Shown here: positions 1-11,715 of the stretch, one piece after another
Layout: the number at the start of each line of letters is the position of its first letter
How positions within the stretch are numbered: position 1 is the stretch's first letter
The notes under the pieces: model-generated
Databases searched by the model: none
What the model was told of the DNA's origin: nothing
Seen by the model: the letters and a program-made list of their open reading frames with translations, nothing else
Made by a program: the position numbers and the translations under genes
DNA from: Flammula alnicola
Taxonomy: Eukaryota > Basidiomycota > Agaricomycetes > Agaricales > Strophariaceae
Length of the DNA: 64,000 bases
Reading direction: 5' to 3'
NCBI GenBank assembly: GCA_015499995.1
Contig: JADNRV010000144.1
Coordinates: 62,001-126,000 of the forward strand

Positions 1-97
1 GGTCATCCATGGGTATCTACGATCTCCGATATTAGCCCGCCCGCTGTCACATACCTTACACAGGATAAACGTACATACCTGACAGGCATATCGATGT

Positions 98-739
98 TCA
101 ATCTTCTTCGTCGTCGTCGTCGTTAACATCTTCCTCGGCGGCATCGCTGCTCTCCTCTTTCGCAGTCTTCTTGGCCGTCTTGCGGGACGCTTTGGGTTTG
201 GATGCCTTGGGCGCCTTGGGCTCCTTAGGCTCCTTCGGCGCTTTAGGTTTACGCGCCTTGGGTTCTTGTCCGCGATTGGGGTTCTCGGGAGCGTCTTTCC
301 ACATAGCCGCAATCTGTGGCGGAACGCAAGTGCGATCAGTATCGAGGCGATGGACAGATAGAATGGGAACCGAGAAGTGCTTACATGCGACATGGCCTCC
401 TTTGCCCGACCAGGGTTCTCCTCGTTCCACTTCTTCATGTGCTCTTTGCAGAAGATCTGGTAGGCCGTTGGCTCCCGCTTGGGCTTCTCCTCACCATCGA
501 CTTTATCTGCGGGTAGATAGTATTAGTATTGAATAAAAGTGCGATGCGCATGATAAAAAGAGGATTGAAAGAGCGCATATATTCAACGATTGTTGCGTAG
601 TTCAACTCACCAGCCTTCTTGGTTCGCGTCCTGGCGTTCGCCGTCTTAGTCGCCGCCTTGGTCTTCGTTTCTACGTTGCGATGAGTACATTATCGAAAAC
701 AAAAGAGCGGAAAGGAGTACCGGTAGCAACCTTTGCCAT
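98..739 (-). CDS. Small HMG-box/YABBY-like nuclear protein
   Basis: Model: complement(join(98..313, 385..506, 611..670, 721..739)), 138 residues. All three introns have GT-AG ends (50, 104 and 71 bases) and the phases agree. The N-terminus (about residues 1-40) is Lys/Thr/Ala-rich. Residues about 35-85 form an HMG-like block with PTAYQIFCKEHMKKWNEENP and IAAMWKDAPENP, resembling the YABBY/HMG fold of small fungal chromatin proteins. The tail has KAPKEPKEPK-type basic repeats and ends in a run of Asp and Glu. Family knowledge suggests a non-sequence-specific DNA-binding nuclear protein. The start is the only ATG upstream of the first donor. It is divergent from the MAG-like gene at 1112. It could also be called an NHP6-type HMG protein, but the box is short. 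The structure is solid; the exact family is moderately sure. Confidence 0.8.
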
Positions 740-1111
740 TTCTTGGAGAGGGAGAGAGTGGTAGTTTGAGAGAGAGAAGGATCTGACAGCGAAACAGACA
801 AGCTGGATTTGAAAAATAACGCGAAAACGCGTTTGTTGAATATCAGCACGTGATGGCCAACGTTGTGTCCGTGCGTGTGGCACTCTGCACTGCCGTCTGC
901 GCCTGACATATAAAACCTCCGATCTGCCCAGAATAGAGCTTGGCATTATTGGGCTCGCAGACTACCGTTTTTGGGAGTCTCAAATAAGATTCAAATAAGA
1001 TAATGACTTTCACCTGAACAACCCTAATTTCTTGTACCTCCCTCCCTTCGTCGACGCCTCCAACATTTCTGCCTTTCCTTTCTTCTAATACCCTCCCTCT
1101 TGTTGACTAGC
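740..1111. promoter_or_regulatory. Shared divergent promoter region
   Basis: This intergenic stretch lies between the HMG-like gene (minus) and MAG-like gene 1 (plus). A TATA-like box (atataaaa) at 908-915 lies about 200 bases upstream of the plus-strand ATG. A pyrimidine-rich tract at about 1037-1100 precedes that ATG, as is common before highly expressed basidiomycete genes. No further ORF is supported here. Confidence 0.45.
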
Positions 1112-2464
1112 ATGTCGCCCGTCGCTCTTTCTCGTTTTGTCTCCCTCGCCGTCGCCGCCACCGTCGTGGTTGCTCAGCAATCGACCTTCCCCGCCACACC
1201 GCTGGCATCAAAACATTTCGCCTATCCCTCTGGAATCGTATGTACCAGGCTACGAGGTGTATTTGGTGTCCTCGCTCAACCCGTTCTTCGCTGTGTAGCC
1301 CTTTAAAGTCGATACCGACACGAACCTCATCCGCGGTACTCAAACCGGATACAACGTCTGTAACTCGACCACCGAGAACCATCAGTCGCTTTGCCAGACT
1401 TCTATCTTCAACGGTCTCGATGGTAAAGCTTTTTTGCGGTCTGTTTTCGGCGTAAGCGCCCAACTATTGGATTTTTTATAGATTTCTGCGTGTGGGCTCC
1501 CAGCAAACCCGGGCAGACCGTCGCCGATGTCGAAGGCGAGATGATTGCCTGGTGCAGCAAGCCAGGTCATGGAACCCGTCTCATTCCTAACGGCGCTCTC
1601 ACTGGTCTTCAATACCTCAGGACTCCTGACTATATCCAAGTCGTCGGTTTCATTGACCAGACCAAGATTAACATGGCCACCGGTGACTTTGGTGGTGAGA
1701 TGGACCCACACGGTGCCGATCTCGTACGTTATTCTTCCCTTGCCCCGTCCTAGGATTTTATTATTGATTTTGATTTTGAATTATAGCGTGGTAACCCTAT
1801 GGGTGGTATCATGTTCTCGAATGCGTGGACGGGATCTTACGTCCAGGTCATCGAGTGGACAAAGTGAATTATTGTGTTCACAATATCTGGAACATGTCAA
1901 TTAAACGTCTTGTTCTTCAGCTTCATGGGTGGCAACGCTTTCTGCTTGAAGGCCTGCGACCCTGCGGGCGCCAACGCTGCCAACTACTGCCAGCACATCT
2001 ACGATCGCATTGGCTGCGCCTACAACGCGCCTAACGCCGCCCAGGACAAGATCTTCGAATCATGCGACGCCGAGAACGCTGATTTCCCCGGAATTTACAC
2101 CACCAACGGACAGGTCGTCACCTACAAGCAACCTGCCGAGTCCCTGGGTGCTATCACCACAATGCCCTACACCGCCCGCATTCCCTCGTCCTCGAACTGC
2201 AAGACCTTCAGCAGCGCCGCGCTTTTCGCCAGCTTGTCAACTGTCTCAGCCGCTGTCACGACGACCGCCTCTATCACTGGTCCTACAGGGTCGGGTCTTT
2301 TTACCTCGGGTCTTACTACCGCCAAGGCCACTAGCGCCGGAGCCTCTGCCACCGGCTTTGCTAAGCCCAGCGCGTCGTCATCTGCCAGCAGCGACGGTAC
2401 TGCACTCGCCATCTCGGGTGTCTCATTACTCGGCGTTGTCTTCTCTGCTCTCTTCCTCTCATGA
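1112..2464 (+). CDS. Secreted GPI-type MAG-like glycoprotein, copy 1
   Basis: Model: join(1112..1237, 1299..1422, 1482..1723, 1787..1863, 1921..2464), 370 residues. The first 21 residues are a signal peptide ending AVAATVVVAQ. The conserved core has CNSTT, SLCQTSIFNGL, GEMIAWCSKPGHGTRL, TPDYIQVVGF, GEMDPHGADL, RGNPMGG, GGNAFCLKACDP and CQHIYD. A Ser/Thr/Ala-rich stretch follows from about residue 290, and the hydrophobic tail ending SALFLS is typical of a GPI signal. The family is annotated in agaricomycetes as macrophage-activating glycoprotein; its biochemical role is not known, and a cell-wall or plasma-membrane location is inferred. It shares exon layout with the copy at 26832, while the copy at 49008 has one more intron and partly different junctions. 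The ATG at 1112 is preferred because it begins the signal peptide directly. Confidence 0.85.
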
Positions 2465-2989
2465 GGTGCCTGCGGCGGCGTCGATTTACGCCCTGCTTAA
2501 CACATGCGCCACTGGTTGTCGCTAATTCACTGTCGCTAATTCACGCCTGTGATGACAAGTATCTGCCACCTATTCTTACTATCGACTTTAACGGCCTTCT
2601 ATACCCCTTACCTACACTAGCCATTGCTGCAATACATATACTGTACCTATCCTATCCTCTCTCTGTCTCTGCCCATAGTTGGGGAGAAAGTTGGATTTTA
2701 ACTTCCTGCGTTTATTCTCTCATGTTCGGTTGCAACATCCGAATGAGCTCGGCAATGGGCGCTCTTTTCGGGCTCTTGGTTGAGACTCGTCATTCGCTTG
2801 GGCGGCGGAATATTCTCATGCATTCAACCTTCCTCCATGCACGACATGCCTTGGGCCCGCCGATCACAGTAAGCACCTTTTCGACATCTACTATTTTCCT
2901 TTATGTATTTCCGAGTCCGAAGACACCTTCAACAGGTCAGACCTTGAGGCGATAATGAGCTCCCAACGTATCGCATCTGATTGAGGGGC
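2465..2989. other. Intergenic, 3' flank of MAG-like gene 1
   Basis: No gene is supported. Positions about 2785-2930 are one arm of a diverged direct repeat whose partner lies at about 4256-4412 (both contain cggcrgaatattctcatgca). The two arms bracket the first copy of the Cys-rich protein cassette. Confidence 0.5.
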
Positions 2990-3340
2990 ACCGTGATGCG
3001 AGAACCCAACCTCTAGGCAGTTGGAAACGGGGTAGCCGCAGGGTAGCCGCAACAACAACAGAAAAGAAAGACAATCGAAGCGTCGTTCACAACTCGGACC
3101 CTCGTCGAAGTTCTGGGTGAAGCGATTCCAGGGTACCGCATTTCCTTCAATTACTTGCGCATCGAAGTTGAGTCGACCTACCTCCCAAGTATTCAACGCA
3201 TTTCACCTGATTCAGGTGTCTCAGCTTGACCTTGGCACCTATGTGCCTCTGCCAATGCACTTCGGGGTCAGGGCGTCGAGGATCGTCGTGAATTATGTCT
3301 AAGCAGTAAGATCTTGTGATTCCTGTCACCAAAAATCCAG

Positions 3341-3349
3341 GTTATAAGC
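3341..3349 (+). promoter_or_regulatory. TATA-like element of Cys-rich gene copy 1
   Basis: The sequence gttataagc lies about 70 bases upstream of the ATG at 3418. It is conserved in the same place in the other two copies (ttataagctgaacgttatcc context), so it is probably the core promoter of this family. Confidence 0.45.
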
Positions 3350-3417
3350 TGAACGTTATCCAAACGAAATCCTAAGCCTCGCTTCCTCTGCACAACTTTC
3401 ATCACATCATCGTCATC

Positions 3418-3919
3418 ATGCGTGTTTCCTTCATCGTACTCACCATCCTCGGCGTTATCGCCTCTTCATCTGCCATCGCGCTCGAGTCTCGCAACGGCGG
3501 CAACCCTCGTAACATGTTTCTCATAGGCTCTGTTGTCATGTGCTGATCTTATCCTTTATCACACCGCAGAATGCTGCGACGATTGTTTCGACTGTGATGA
3601 CAACGACAACTTCGGTTGCAAGTCGCGTGACGACTTCGAATGCCTTTGCAAAAATAATGACTGGTGCGACGGCATGGAGAAGTGCTTCCGGGATAAGTGC
3701 GACAACGACGACGACTTTAAGCATGGCAAAAAGCGCGTCGACGATATTTGCGAGAAGGTAAGCTCATTCATCTTTTTCCATCGTCCTTGTTTTCATTAGA
3801 ACTTGTCGTTCAGCATCGTGGTTGGTGAATCATCGAATTGCAGGATGCGCGAGGTCTCAGGTATCGCACTTGAAATTGACGCGCCTATAGCTACATCAGC
3901 GAAACAGCAGCTACTTTGA
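3418..3919 (+). CDS. Small secreted Cys/Asp-rich protein, copy 1
   Basis: Model: join(3418..3508, 3570..3757, 3800..3919), about 132 residues. A signal peptide (MRVSFIVLTILGVIASSSA) is followed by exon 2 with CCDDCFDC, FGC, FECLC, DWCDGMEKCF and IC, so at least ten Cys among many Asp residues. Exons 1 and 2 are firm: the phase agrees and all three paralogs match. Exon 3 is uncertain. The acceptor at 3799 gives 39 further residues, while a second acceptor at 3843 would give a short tail. No known domain is recognised; a secreted effector-like or wall protein is possible but only inferred. Paralogs are at 15009 and 23879. Confidence 0.7.
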
Positions 3920-4245
3920 TTTTGACTTTTTGTACTTCGACTTTTCGGCTTGAATGTTGGATATTTTTTACCTTGAATGTTTACTTTGAGTTTCTGCACT
4001 TTGACTTGTTGCCTGACATTTGGTTGTTCTTTTGAAGTTCAAGTGAATTTGAGATAGTTTTCGAGAACCTATGGTCTTATCACCAAAGTACGATTTTGTA
4101 CATACGCAGTGCACTTGGAGATAATGTTCTGAAGATGCGATGCGATGCGATTACCAGCAGGCGGTCAAATCACATTATGGCGTTACCGCGGGTGGCGATA
4201 TAAATAAATACAACCTCTTTTCGTAACAAGCCACTCAGTAAATAC

Positions 4246-6757
4246 TTAGCGCTGAGAGTTGTCATCGGGTTAGGCGGCAGAATATTCTCATGCATTCGGA
4301 TCAGGCAACCTTGAGTACCGAATTTGAAAATCATCTCTTGCGACGTATATCAGGCTCCCTTCTGACGTCTACTCTTTTCCGTTATGCATTCCTGAGTCAT
4401 AATAAACTTTGTGACAGCCAAACCATGAACGGATCCGCGTTTGGCCTTTTGCTCTTGGGATAATACTGCCACTTTGATCGACGCCCAGGAGGTTTGGGTA
4501 GGCTTATTTTCCGATCTAGCTTCGGTGCGGGGCAGAGATACATATCGTGGATTTCACAGATTCACGCAGTTCCTGTTCCTTTAGATTCCCCAGCTATCGA
4601 GGTTGAGAATAATCAGCTGGCTGAGCGTCCGGTGTTGCATGTGGAGTGGCTTCAGCGATCCGTGGCGCCAGAAGGAAAAGTATCGTGTCAGAGGTGAGTG
4701 CGATCACATTACCCTCCTTCTGTCGAGCGGCATTGAACTCTCTTCAGACTCTTACCCGTGGCTCCCTCATCAGGTGTGACCGAAGCCTTCCATATTTTAC
4801 TCTCCCATACGTTTTGTTGAGAGATGGGGTATTGATGCGTTGTTTTCGTGCTTTCTTGCGTGATAATCCCATGTGCATGCAGTATCGCCGTGTCTCATAC
4901 ATTCAGTCCAACCCATCCAAGGCGTCCAAAGTAAAAGTCAGAAGACCCGTCTGTCTATCTATTTCATACAAGTTTATGTCACCCTCCGTCTAGCCTCGTG
5001 ACGTTCATAAACTTCAACTCCATCTGCTTCCAAGTCTGCGACGCCCTGAACGTCAGCACGAGGCACTATTTCGAAGGTCGAGTATTTCTACTGTGCGACC
5101 CAATCGGATGCGTGGAAAGCACCCAAAACGCAACGACTAGGAGGGCATTCGTGTGGAAGTTACGACGCCAGATTACGGCGATCATTACTGCGTCGTGCCG
5201 TACTTTCCCATTCACCAATGAGAGCTCTTTCGTTCGTATTATTGGTACAAAGTGGTATCTAGAGCCTCTAACTCGGCTAACGGTGTGAATGTGACAAAAA
5301 ATAATGTTTCTCAGCTGCTACCCAGGATGTATAGAAATAAACCTGAAATAAACTCAAAGCGAACACGCGACGCGTTTTAACGTTTCTCCCGGGTTGGCCG
5401 CCATAAATTGCAATTCCCAAACTTACTGACGACTAGAGTCCGCTTTCGAACGTTGTTCGAATTCCCTGTGAGAACCAGGATTTCCGTGGCCTGAACTCTA
5501 ATCGATTTCATCTCAGAGCGACATAGACACTCATTAGACAATGACTACGGTGGAAAAGGAGGTAGGTACGGAAGAATTGAACGGCCGCGGTGGGCGCTAG
5601 GAGAAGCTATTCTCAGGCATTTCCAAAGCGAGTTTGCCAGAAATCGTTGGACTTGCTGTATGGTACATCGCTGTTCAAGTTTGAGAGTGCTATGGTCTTC
5701 TGAATGGGAATTTTAGCTATATCCTTTCATTTACTGTACGATTTCGAGCGATTTCCATCGTGAGCTGAATAAATACAGGCTGAAAAGGTCGACTACCGGG
5801 GTCGGATGAAATATTTTTCCGCCAGGGCGCCAGGCATCCGCCAAAAAATTGTCGCCGCACGGGTCGTGAACTACTGCCCAGTGAACTATAGTCGTAACGC
5901 ATCACAGAGCCTGAATATTTTGGGAAAATCGTATAATGCAAGTATTTCTCTAATTCAGATAGTATTTTCGACTTAAGGCATGATATCCCCGCGTTGTTTC
6001 GTCGGTGAAATATGCCAACAATAGACTGCGGGTCCCATCGGATGTCCAGTGCTTTCCTCCGATGCTTTGGAGTCTGAACACAGGCCTATCAGCGAGCACG
6101 TCAACCTAGCTTTGCCGTTGGTGTCGGGATATATTGACGCTTGGGCGTCAGTTCCTTTTTAACCGAACAATATTATTATATAGCCTTCAATCTTTGGGGG
6201 CCACGATCAATGGCACGCGGTTTACAATGTGACATAGTCACCGATAGCCATGTCTGAACTTTGGTTGTGTCGTTGCAAAGGTATTCCATGACGCCATGTA
6301 CGTGGTGAAGTCAAATTTCAGTGCCCGTGGGTCGTCGGGCAAAGGCCAGTCATAGAGTTCCTAGTCGAAGCTCACGGTTTTCGTTACATTACTCCATGGA
6401 CCCATACTTTAAATAAATGACTATTTTCAGGCCAAACTGTCCACAGGGTATGTAACGGCCGTATCTCGACGGCCGTCGCCTTCAGGGTGATGGCGCGTGT
6501 GCTTCTCACGACGAGAAGCCCGGATTGACGACATGGGTGAGGCAATTACTTTCCTTTTAGGGGATTGTCAAAAATAGGGGTCGTCGAACTCGTTATTTCC
6601 TCTACGTAAGCTTCGCACTGGGCTGCCGTACCCAAAGATCCGTGTGGGGGTGTTTTGATCAAACTAATGGTTCGCACGAAGTTGTCGAAATAGTGAGAGT
6701 GGGGTGAGGTATTGGTCCTTCCAACCCCCAAGTACACCTCTATTTCAAGTTGCCAAC
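4246..6757. other. 2.5 kb intergenic region without supported gene
   Basis: Open frames of up to about 115 codons occur (for example 4646-4993 and 4998-5288), but none has a recognisable domain, a consistent splice pattern or a paralog in the window. The only structure I can support is the right arm of the direct repeat at about 4256-4412. The remainder may hold decayed mobile sequence. Confidence 0.4.
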
Positions 6758-7914
6758 ATGGCAGACTCATCCTTAGTTTCTCTTCCAGGAAAACGAAAAC
6801 GGACAGAGGTCGATGAAGAAGCAACTTCGGACGTTGAACACCCTACTCGTTCGGGTGATATCTGGTTCGAAGATGGGAATATCATTCTCCAAGCGGACAA
6901 CATACAATTTCGGGTTCACCGTAGCGTCATTTCCAATCATTCTAATTTCTTCAAGGACTTGTTTATGGTCCCTCAACCTGAACGCGAACTGATGACCGAC
7001 AATTGCTCGCTCGTCAAGATGCCGGACGCTGCTCAAGATTGGCAGAATCTCTTAGCCATAGTGTACCATAATCTCAAGTGAGCCGCTTCTCGTCTTATAT
7101 TTCTATGTTGTTGAATCAAGCTTATACAGTCCTCACAGAATATACAAATATACAGACAAACTACCCTTCCCAATTCTCGTCTCTATGCTGAGGCTGGGGA
7201 AAAAATATCAATTCGACCATTTTCGAGACGACGCTCTGGAACGCTTGAAGGTCGACCTTCCGACTAAACTGGCAGATTGGGAGTGTGTCTTTGATGTGGA
7301 CGCCGGAGGTGTCGATGACGAAAGTCCTGGCTGGTACACCTTCAATAACGAAGTCGATGTCATCAATATCGCTCTGGAAGTAGGGATCCAGTCGATTCTT
7401 CCTATCGTTTATTATTTGTGTCTCAGCAACCATGACCTCGTAGGAATTTCACCTCCTCTTTCAGATATAGGCACTCACCGAAAATACTCTGCATCTATAT
7501 ATCTAGGCAATTCTTTTTGACGGCCTCCCTCGAATAGACGGCACCACTGCCCGTCTACATCCGGACTCCCAGCGCGTGCTCGTTCTAGGCCGCGAAAAGG
7601 TGATTCGCGCAATGTTGAAGCACACATACCGGTGGTTAAAAGCGAAGAAGATCGTCCCATGTGAAATCTGCGTTACCCAGGAGAAATGCAGCGAGGCACG
7701 CATACAGGCCCTCGAGTCCGGCCTGCCCTCCTTTTCAAGTGAGGTTCACATTGCGCTCGATACGCTCAATAGTAAATACACCAAAGGCTTCTGCAGACCG
7801 TGTACACTTGCGTCAATCGAAGCACACGAGGCCGGTCGGCAGAAAGTCTGGCAGGAGCTTCCTTCTTACTTTGGGCTCCCGGAGTGGGAAAACCTCAATG
7901 ACTTTGCGAGTTAA
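6758..7914 (+). CDS. BTB/POZ domain protein
   Basis: Model: join(6758..7077, 7139..7439, 7507..7914), 342 residues, with both introns GT-AG and in phase. The N-terminus is KRKR-containing. Residues about 30-130 form an agaricomycete-type BTB domain: an acidic strand, IQFRVHRSVISNHSNFFKDLF, a loop rich in Pro and Glu, then LLAIVYH and the helix after KIYKYTDKLPFPIL. The region MLRLGKKYQFDHFRDDALERL is the usual BACK-like follow-on. The C-terminal third carries CEICVTQEKC and CRPC, a Cys pattern often seen in this lineage-specific family. Such proteins occur in large families in Agaricomycetes and are thought to be protein-interaction modules; the target is unknown. Relics of the same family are at 8046 and 40235. 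Confidence 0.8.
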
Positions 7915-8045
7915 TTTAAGACTTCTCTTTCAATTGGCCACGGTTTCGTAGGTAGTTTACACAGTTCATAGCACTTACTTGCACGTAGATATAATTTTTT
8001 TAAAGTCAGTGGGCTGGTGAAGGGGGTAGCGCCCCCCCCAAAAAC

Positions 8046-8375
8046 ATGAAAATCAACCGGCCTACCCCTGAATTTGCCATCTCAAGAGTCTTGGCAGCCG
8101 GAAACCAATTCGACATCATAAAAATCGCGTTGGAGCTGGGAATTCAATCCGTTCTTCCTATCGCTTATTTTTTATATCTCAAAAACGTTGGCATTGTTAG
8201 TTGTTCATTTTTTATTGCTAACTTTCTCCTGATTTTGAGTATTGAAGTATGTTTTGTATCTTATCAGGATGGGATTATCCACGGAGCACCCGCGCGGACG
8301 GTACTAAGACTGGCAAGATCTCAAGGACTTCCAGGAATACTTAATAGCCGAGGGTCTTTCCTGCCAGAGCCATAA
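8046..8375 (+). pseudogene. BTB gene relic
   Basis: The stretch FDIIKIALELGIQSVLPIAYFLYL at 8108-8179 closely matches VINIALEVGIQSILPIVYYLCL of the intact BTB gene just upstream. It is followed by an intron-like gap and a short GAPARTVLRLA piece at about 8288-8320. The BTB domain and the C-terminal Cys region are missing. This is a 5'- and 3'-truncated tandem duplicate. Its first codons come from unrelated sequence after a homopolymer C run at 8032-8039. Confidence 0.6.
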
Positions 8376-8798
8376 ATACAGAGATGTAATGCTTCATGAC
8401 GTATCTACAACAAGTGGAGGAATTGTACAGATGCAGATAGAGTGAATAATACAGTGAAACGTGAGCTTGCGAACGAAGATGTCGAATAACATGAAAACCT
8501 GTATGTGCCCGTGCTATGTGTGTAGGTGTTACATAAATATAAGAGGAGAAGCAACTCGACCAAAACGAAAATTGCGCACTTCACGCTGCGAACTACAGCG
8601 AGAAAAACATCGAAACCAGGAAGGCTAAGCACACGATACCAACGGCGGGCCTCGTACAAAGGCAAAAGCGCATCGACAGCCGAACCACGCACCCTAAAAA
8701 AACAAAGGCACAACCACGGACCCGACAGGTCACACACACCAATCAGCACTTTCGCAAACACAAACGGAGGGGAGGATAGAAGGAGAAAGAGAGAGAGG

Positions 8799-11411
8799 CT
8801 ATAGCGGTTTCCAACCTTCTCCAGCGGGCCATTTGAGATTGTCCTTCTCCACGCCCGAGATCGGGTCCTCCCCATAGAACACGTCACGATTGTCCGCAAG
8901 CCCGTTCTGGCGCCCCCGACGCACGGGGCTCGAATCCATCCCACGCGAGCGACTCCAGTCTTCGTCCTCATCCACCTCTGGATCATCAAATATCCTCGAG
9001 TCCTCATCATCCCGCTCGATATCGCCGTTACTCCCTCCCCAGTGGGATCTGCCCCTCATCAAAGGCGCGCCCTTCCTGCTGCGCGACTCGCCCATGAGCC
9101 CCTCCTTCTCCTCGCCCTCTTGCCAGGTATTCGCCCGCGCGGGATCGCGCACGAACCCGCGCCGGCTGAGCCCTGCTTCCGCTTTATACCGCGCCTTGTC
9201 GAGGCGCGGCTGGATCTGCAGCGCGTCGAGCTTGGGCTGCAGCGTCGCGATGGTGCGCTGGATGTTGCTCAGCGGGTTGTTGTCGTGCGAGGAGGAGGCG
9301 GAGGTCTGGTTCGAGTGCGGCATGGATGAGACGGAGAGCGAGGAACGACGGTGGTTACTAGGGTTGGAGAGGCTGGTGTGTCTAGAGAGTCCAGACGAAG
9401 AGGTAGGTGACGAGGGCTCCTCGCGTCTTGTCAGGGAACCAACGACGACTTCGCCAGAACCGAGTACCTGTACACTTTCTGGCCGCTTCCGTCTCACAGG
9501 CGGAGGAAGGGATGGTAATGGTGGACTTGCTTGATGCATTGACTTTGAACGGAATACCCGTCCAGTGGGAGAACTGGGATTGGCAGGTGTAGGGGAACTG
9601 ACCGTGGATAGTACGGTAGATGACGTCATAGGACCATAAATCGCCTCGAAAGACTCGAGGTTATCGTCTCGCTGCGACGAGGATGCGTTGAAGGAGGACG
9701 GAACTTGGTACTGAATATATGGCTTCCGGTCTGGGTGCGTAGGTGGAGGCCCGCTAGGGAGCTCTATATGTGAGCGAGAAGGGGAGTGATCTGGAGAATC
9801 GTTGTTTGGGGGGACAGGGTCGACTGGGGAACGGAATGGGCTAATAGAGTAGCTATCAGGGTTTGTGTCGGTTCGTGGATAGCGGCGCGTTGCTGAAGGG
9901 GAAACAAAGGGCGGCGGTGCAGCTAGAGCGACTTGTTCGAGGGAACTCGCAGACATGGGCGGAGAGGGTTGCTGCTGGTGATGCCTCCGGCGCGGAAGAG
10001 GCGGGGCGCGACCCTCCGACCCCGAGGAAGCAGAGGAAGCATACGGCTTGGCCGGGCTAATACTTCGTCGTTGGTGTTGATGTTGATTGTGGATATTCGT
10101 GCCTATGACGATAGATGAGCTGGTGACACTCGCACCTGCTAGAGAATAAGAACCTGAGACGACAGAACTACTCTTCAGGACCTGCATCACGCGTTCCTTT
10201 TCCAACTGTTCTTCCGCCCTCTTCATCGACTGCGCGACTTTGCTTGCTTGCAGACTTTGCTTCATCAAAGTAGACGTGACGTGATGCGGCAGTTTTGCCT
10301 GCGCAGCGGTTGCGGAAATCACGTTCGCTTGTCCGGAGGCTGTCCCTGTCATCGCAGGTGGTGGGTTGGCCAACTTTGCTGGTGACATGGAGCGCTCTGC
10401 GCGATTACGGGTTGCCAGATGCCGAGGAGGCGGGACCAACGGAACTTGCGGATGGGATGGGATGGGCGGTGGCGGTTTGCGTGGAGGTAGAGGGGGTAGT
10501 TTGTTAGTCCCATCCTCAGACTTGGGGGGTTGACGAACGAAAGGATTGTGAGAAGAGTGTTGCGAGCCGGCCACAGATGCCAAAGATCTTGATGATTCGG
10601 AGCGTTGAGATGGATGTAGTGGAGGTTGCGGATGTGAATCAGAACTTGAAAACGGATTATGCGAGGTAGGATCGGGGGCTGATGAAGGTTTTGATGAAGC
10701 TGCAATGGATGGCTCTGTGTAAAGTCGACGTGATGGCATCGGTGGAGGCAGTTCGGCATTGCGTTTGGCAGGGGACGGAGCTTGCGACGTAGACGGCGTT
10801 GATCGAGCTAACAATATGAAAGTTAGAGTAGAGATGCAATTTGTACGAAAAGCCCACATTCTTGTCCAGCACGTTGTGCTGACGAGGGGAGTTGTCCTTG
10901 ATTCGAGGTGGAAGGATCGGCTATATGGCAAGGAAAATAAAGTCAGACGTGAAAGAACAAGTAATCGTCGTCCTTGGAGGCAGACTCAAATCGGAACATA
11001 CCTTGAACAAAGGCCAAGGACCTGTCTACTTCCTTCCCATTCTCTGCATGTATTACGAGCCGCAGAGCAGCAAAGAACTCGGACCCAGAGAGTATATCTT
11101 CATGACCAAGACTAGGAGAGAATAATTTGAGAATCTGTAATTCCGATGAATGAGATTGGACGAATAAAGGATGCGAAGAACGTACGCACCCCATCTATTA
11201 CTGGGGAAGGAACATGTGAATATCGTCCTCGCAACCAAGCCCTCGCTTCGCGCACACCGATGGACATACTCTCGAAATAAGCATCGTCGGTTGGCCCACT
11301 GCTTGAAGGGTGGTCATCATCATCGGCTAGTGCAATATCGCGCAGGCTGGATGTGTATAGATAGTATTCTGCGTCACTGAGTGCCGAGGCATGGAGAGCG
11401 AGTCTCCGCAT
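8799..11411 (-). CDS. Pro/Ser-rich adaptor with N-terminal EH-like domain
   Basis: Model: complement(join(8799..10807, 10858..10920, 11002..11134, 11190..11411)), 808 residues. Residues about 1-120 look like an EH-type pair of helices around a degenerate EF-hand: EARAWLRGRYSHVP, then ILKLFSPSLGHEDILSGSEF, then FAALRLVIHAENGKEVDRSL. The rest is low-complexity Pro/Ser sequence with several NPF tripeptides (HNPFSSS, HNPFVRQ), many PPLPPRKPPPP-type SH3 ligands and a coiled stretch with EEQLEKERVMQVL. The C-terminus is acidic and ends KWPAGEGWKPL. EH, NPF and polyproline motifs point to an endocytic or cortical scaffold; that is inference. A longer first exon from an ATG at 11486 is possible. Confidence 0.7.
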
Positions 11412-11715
11412 TGCAGATAGCCAACTTGTTGAGAGAGAGGAACAGACAATCTTACACTTCCACCGAATCGCATCCAAAAATAACATGCGTAAATACTGGT
11501 AAATTGTCAATTAGCGCAATGCATTCATACCAAGAATGCTTAAATCCAATGGTGGAACTGTAATGGAACTCGGTTTTTGATTATCGCTTGCTTAAATAGT
11601 CATCCCAGGATGAAGTACACAAGGTTACATGGGTACTAATGATCGTCAAGACAAACAGCGCCCAGTCGAGGGCTTTTGCATCGTCTACGCAATAATCATA
11701 TTCTTGGAGCCGAGC

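Larger units (their letters stand above)
2990..4245. repeat. Duplicated Cys-rich protein cassette, copy 1
   Basis: This segment of about 1.2 kb is clearly homologous to 14590-15778 and 23460-24562. Similarity covers the promoter (GGTAGCCGCAACAACAACAG at its left, a ccaggttataagctgaacgt block just before the gene), the coding exons, the introns and the 3' flank down to the caggcggtcaa block. A short internal repeat (ggtagccgcagggtagccgc) at about 3030-3049 is specific to this copy. The unit is a segmental duplication rather than a recognised transposon; I see no transposase and no clear terminal repeats. Confidence 0.8.

Noticed and set aside
8890..9534. 214-codon plus-strand frame
   Set aside because: Antisense to the low-complexity part of the EH-like adaptor; Ser-rich only because the other strand is Ser/Pro/Arg-rich.
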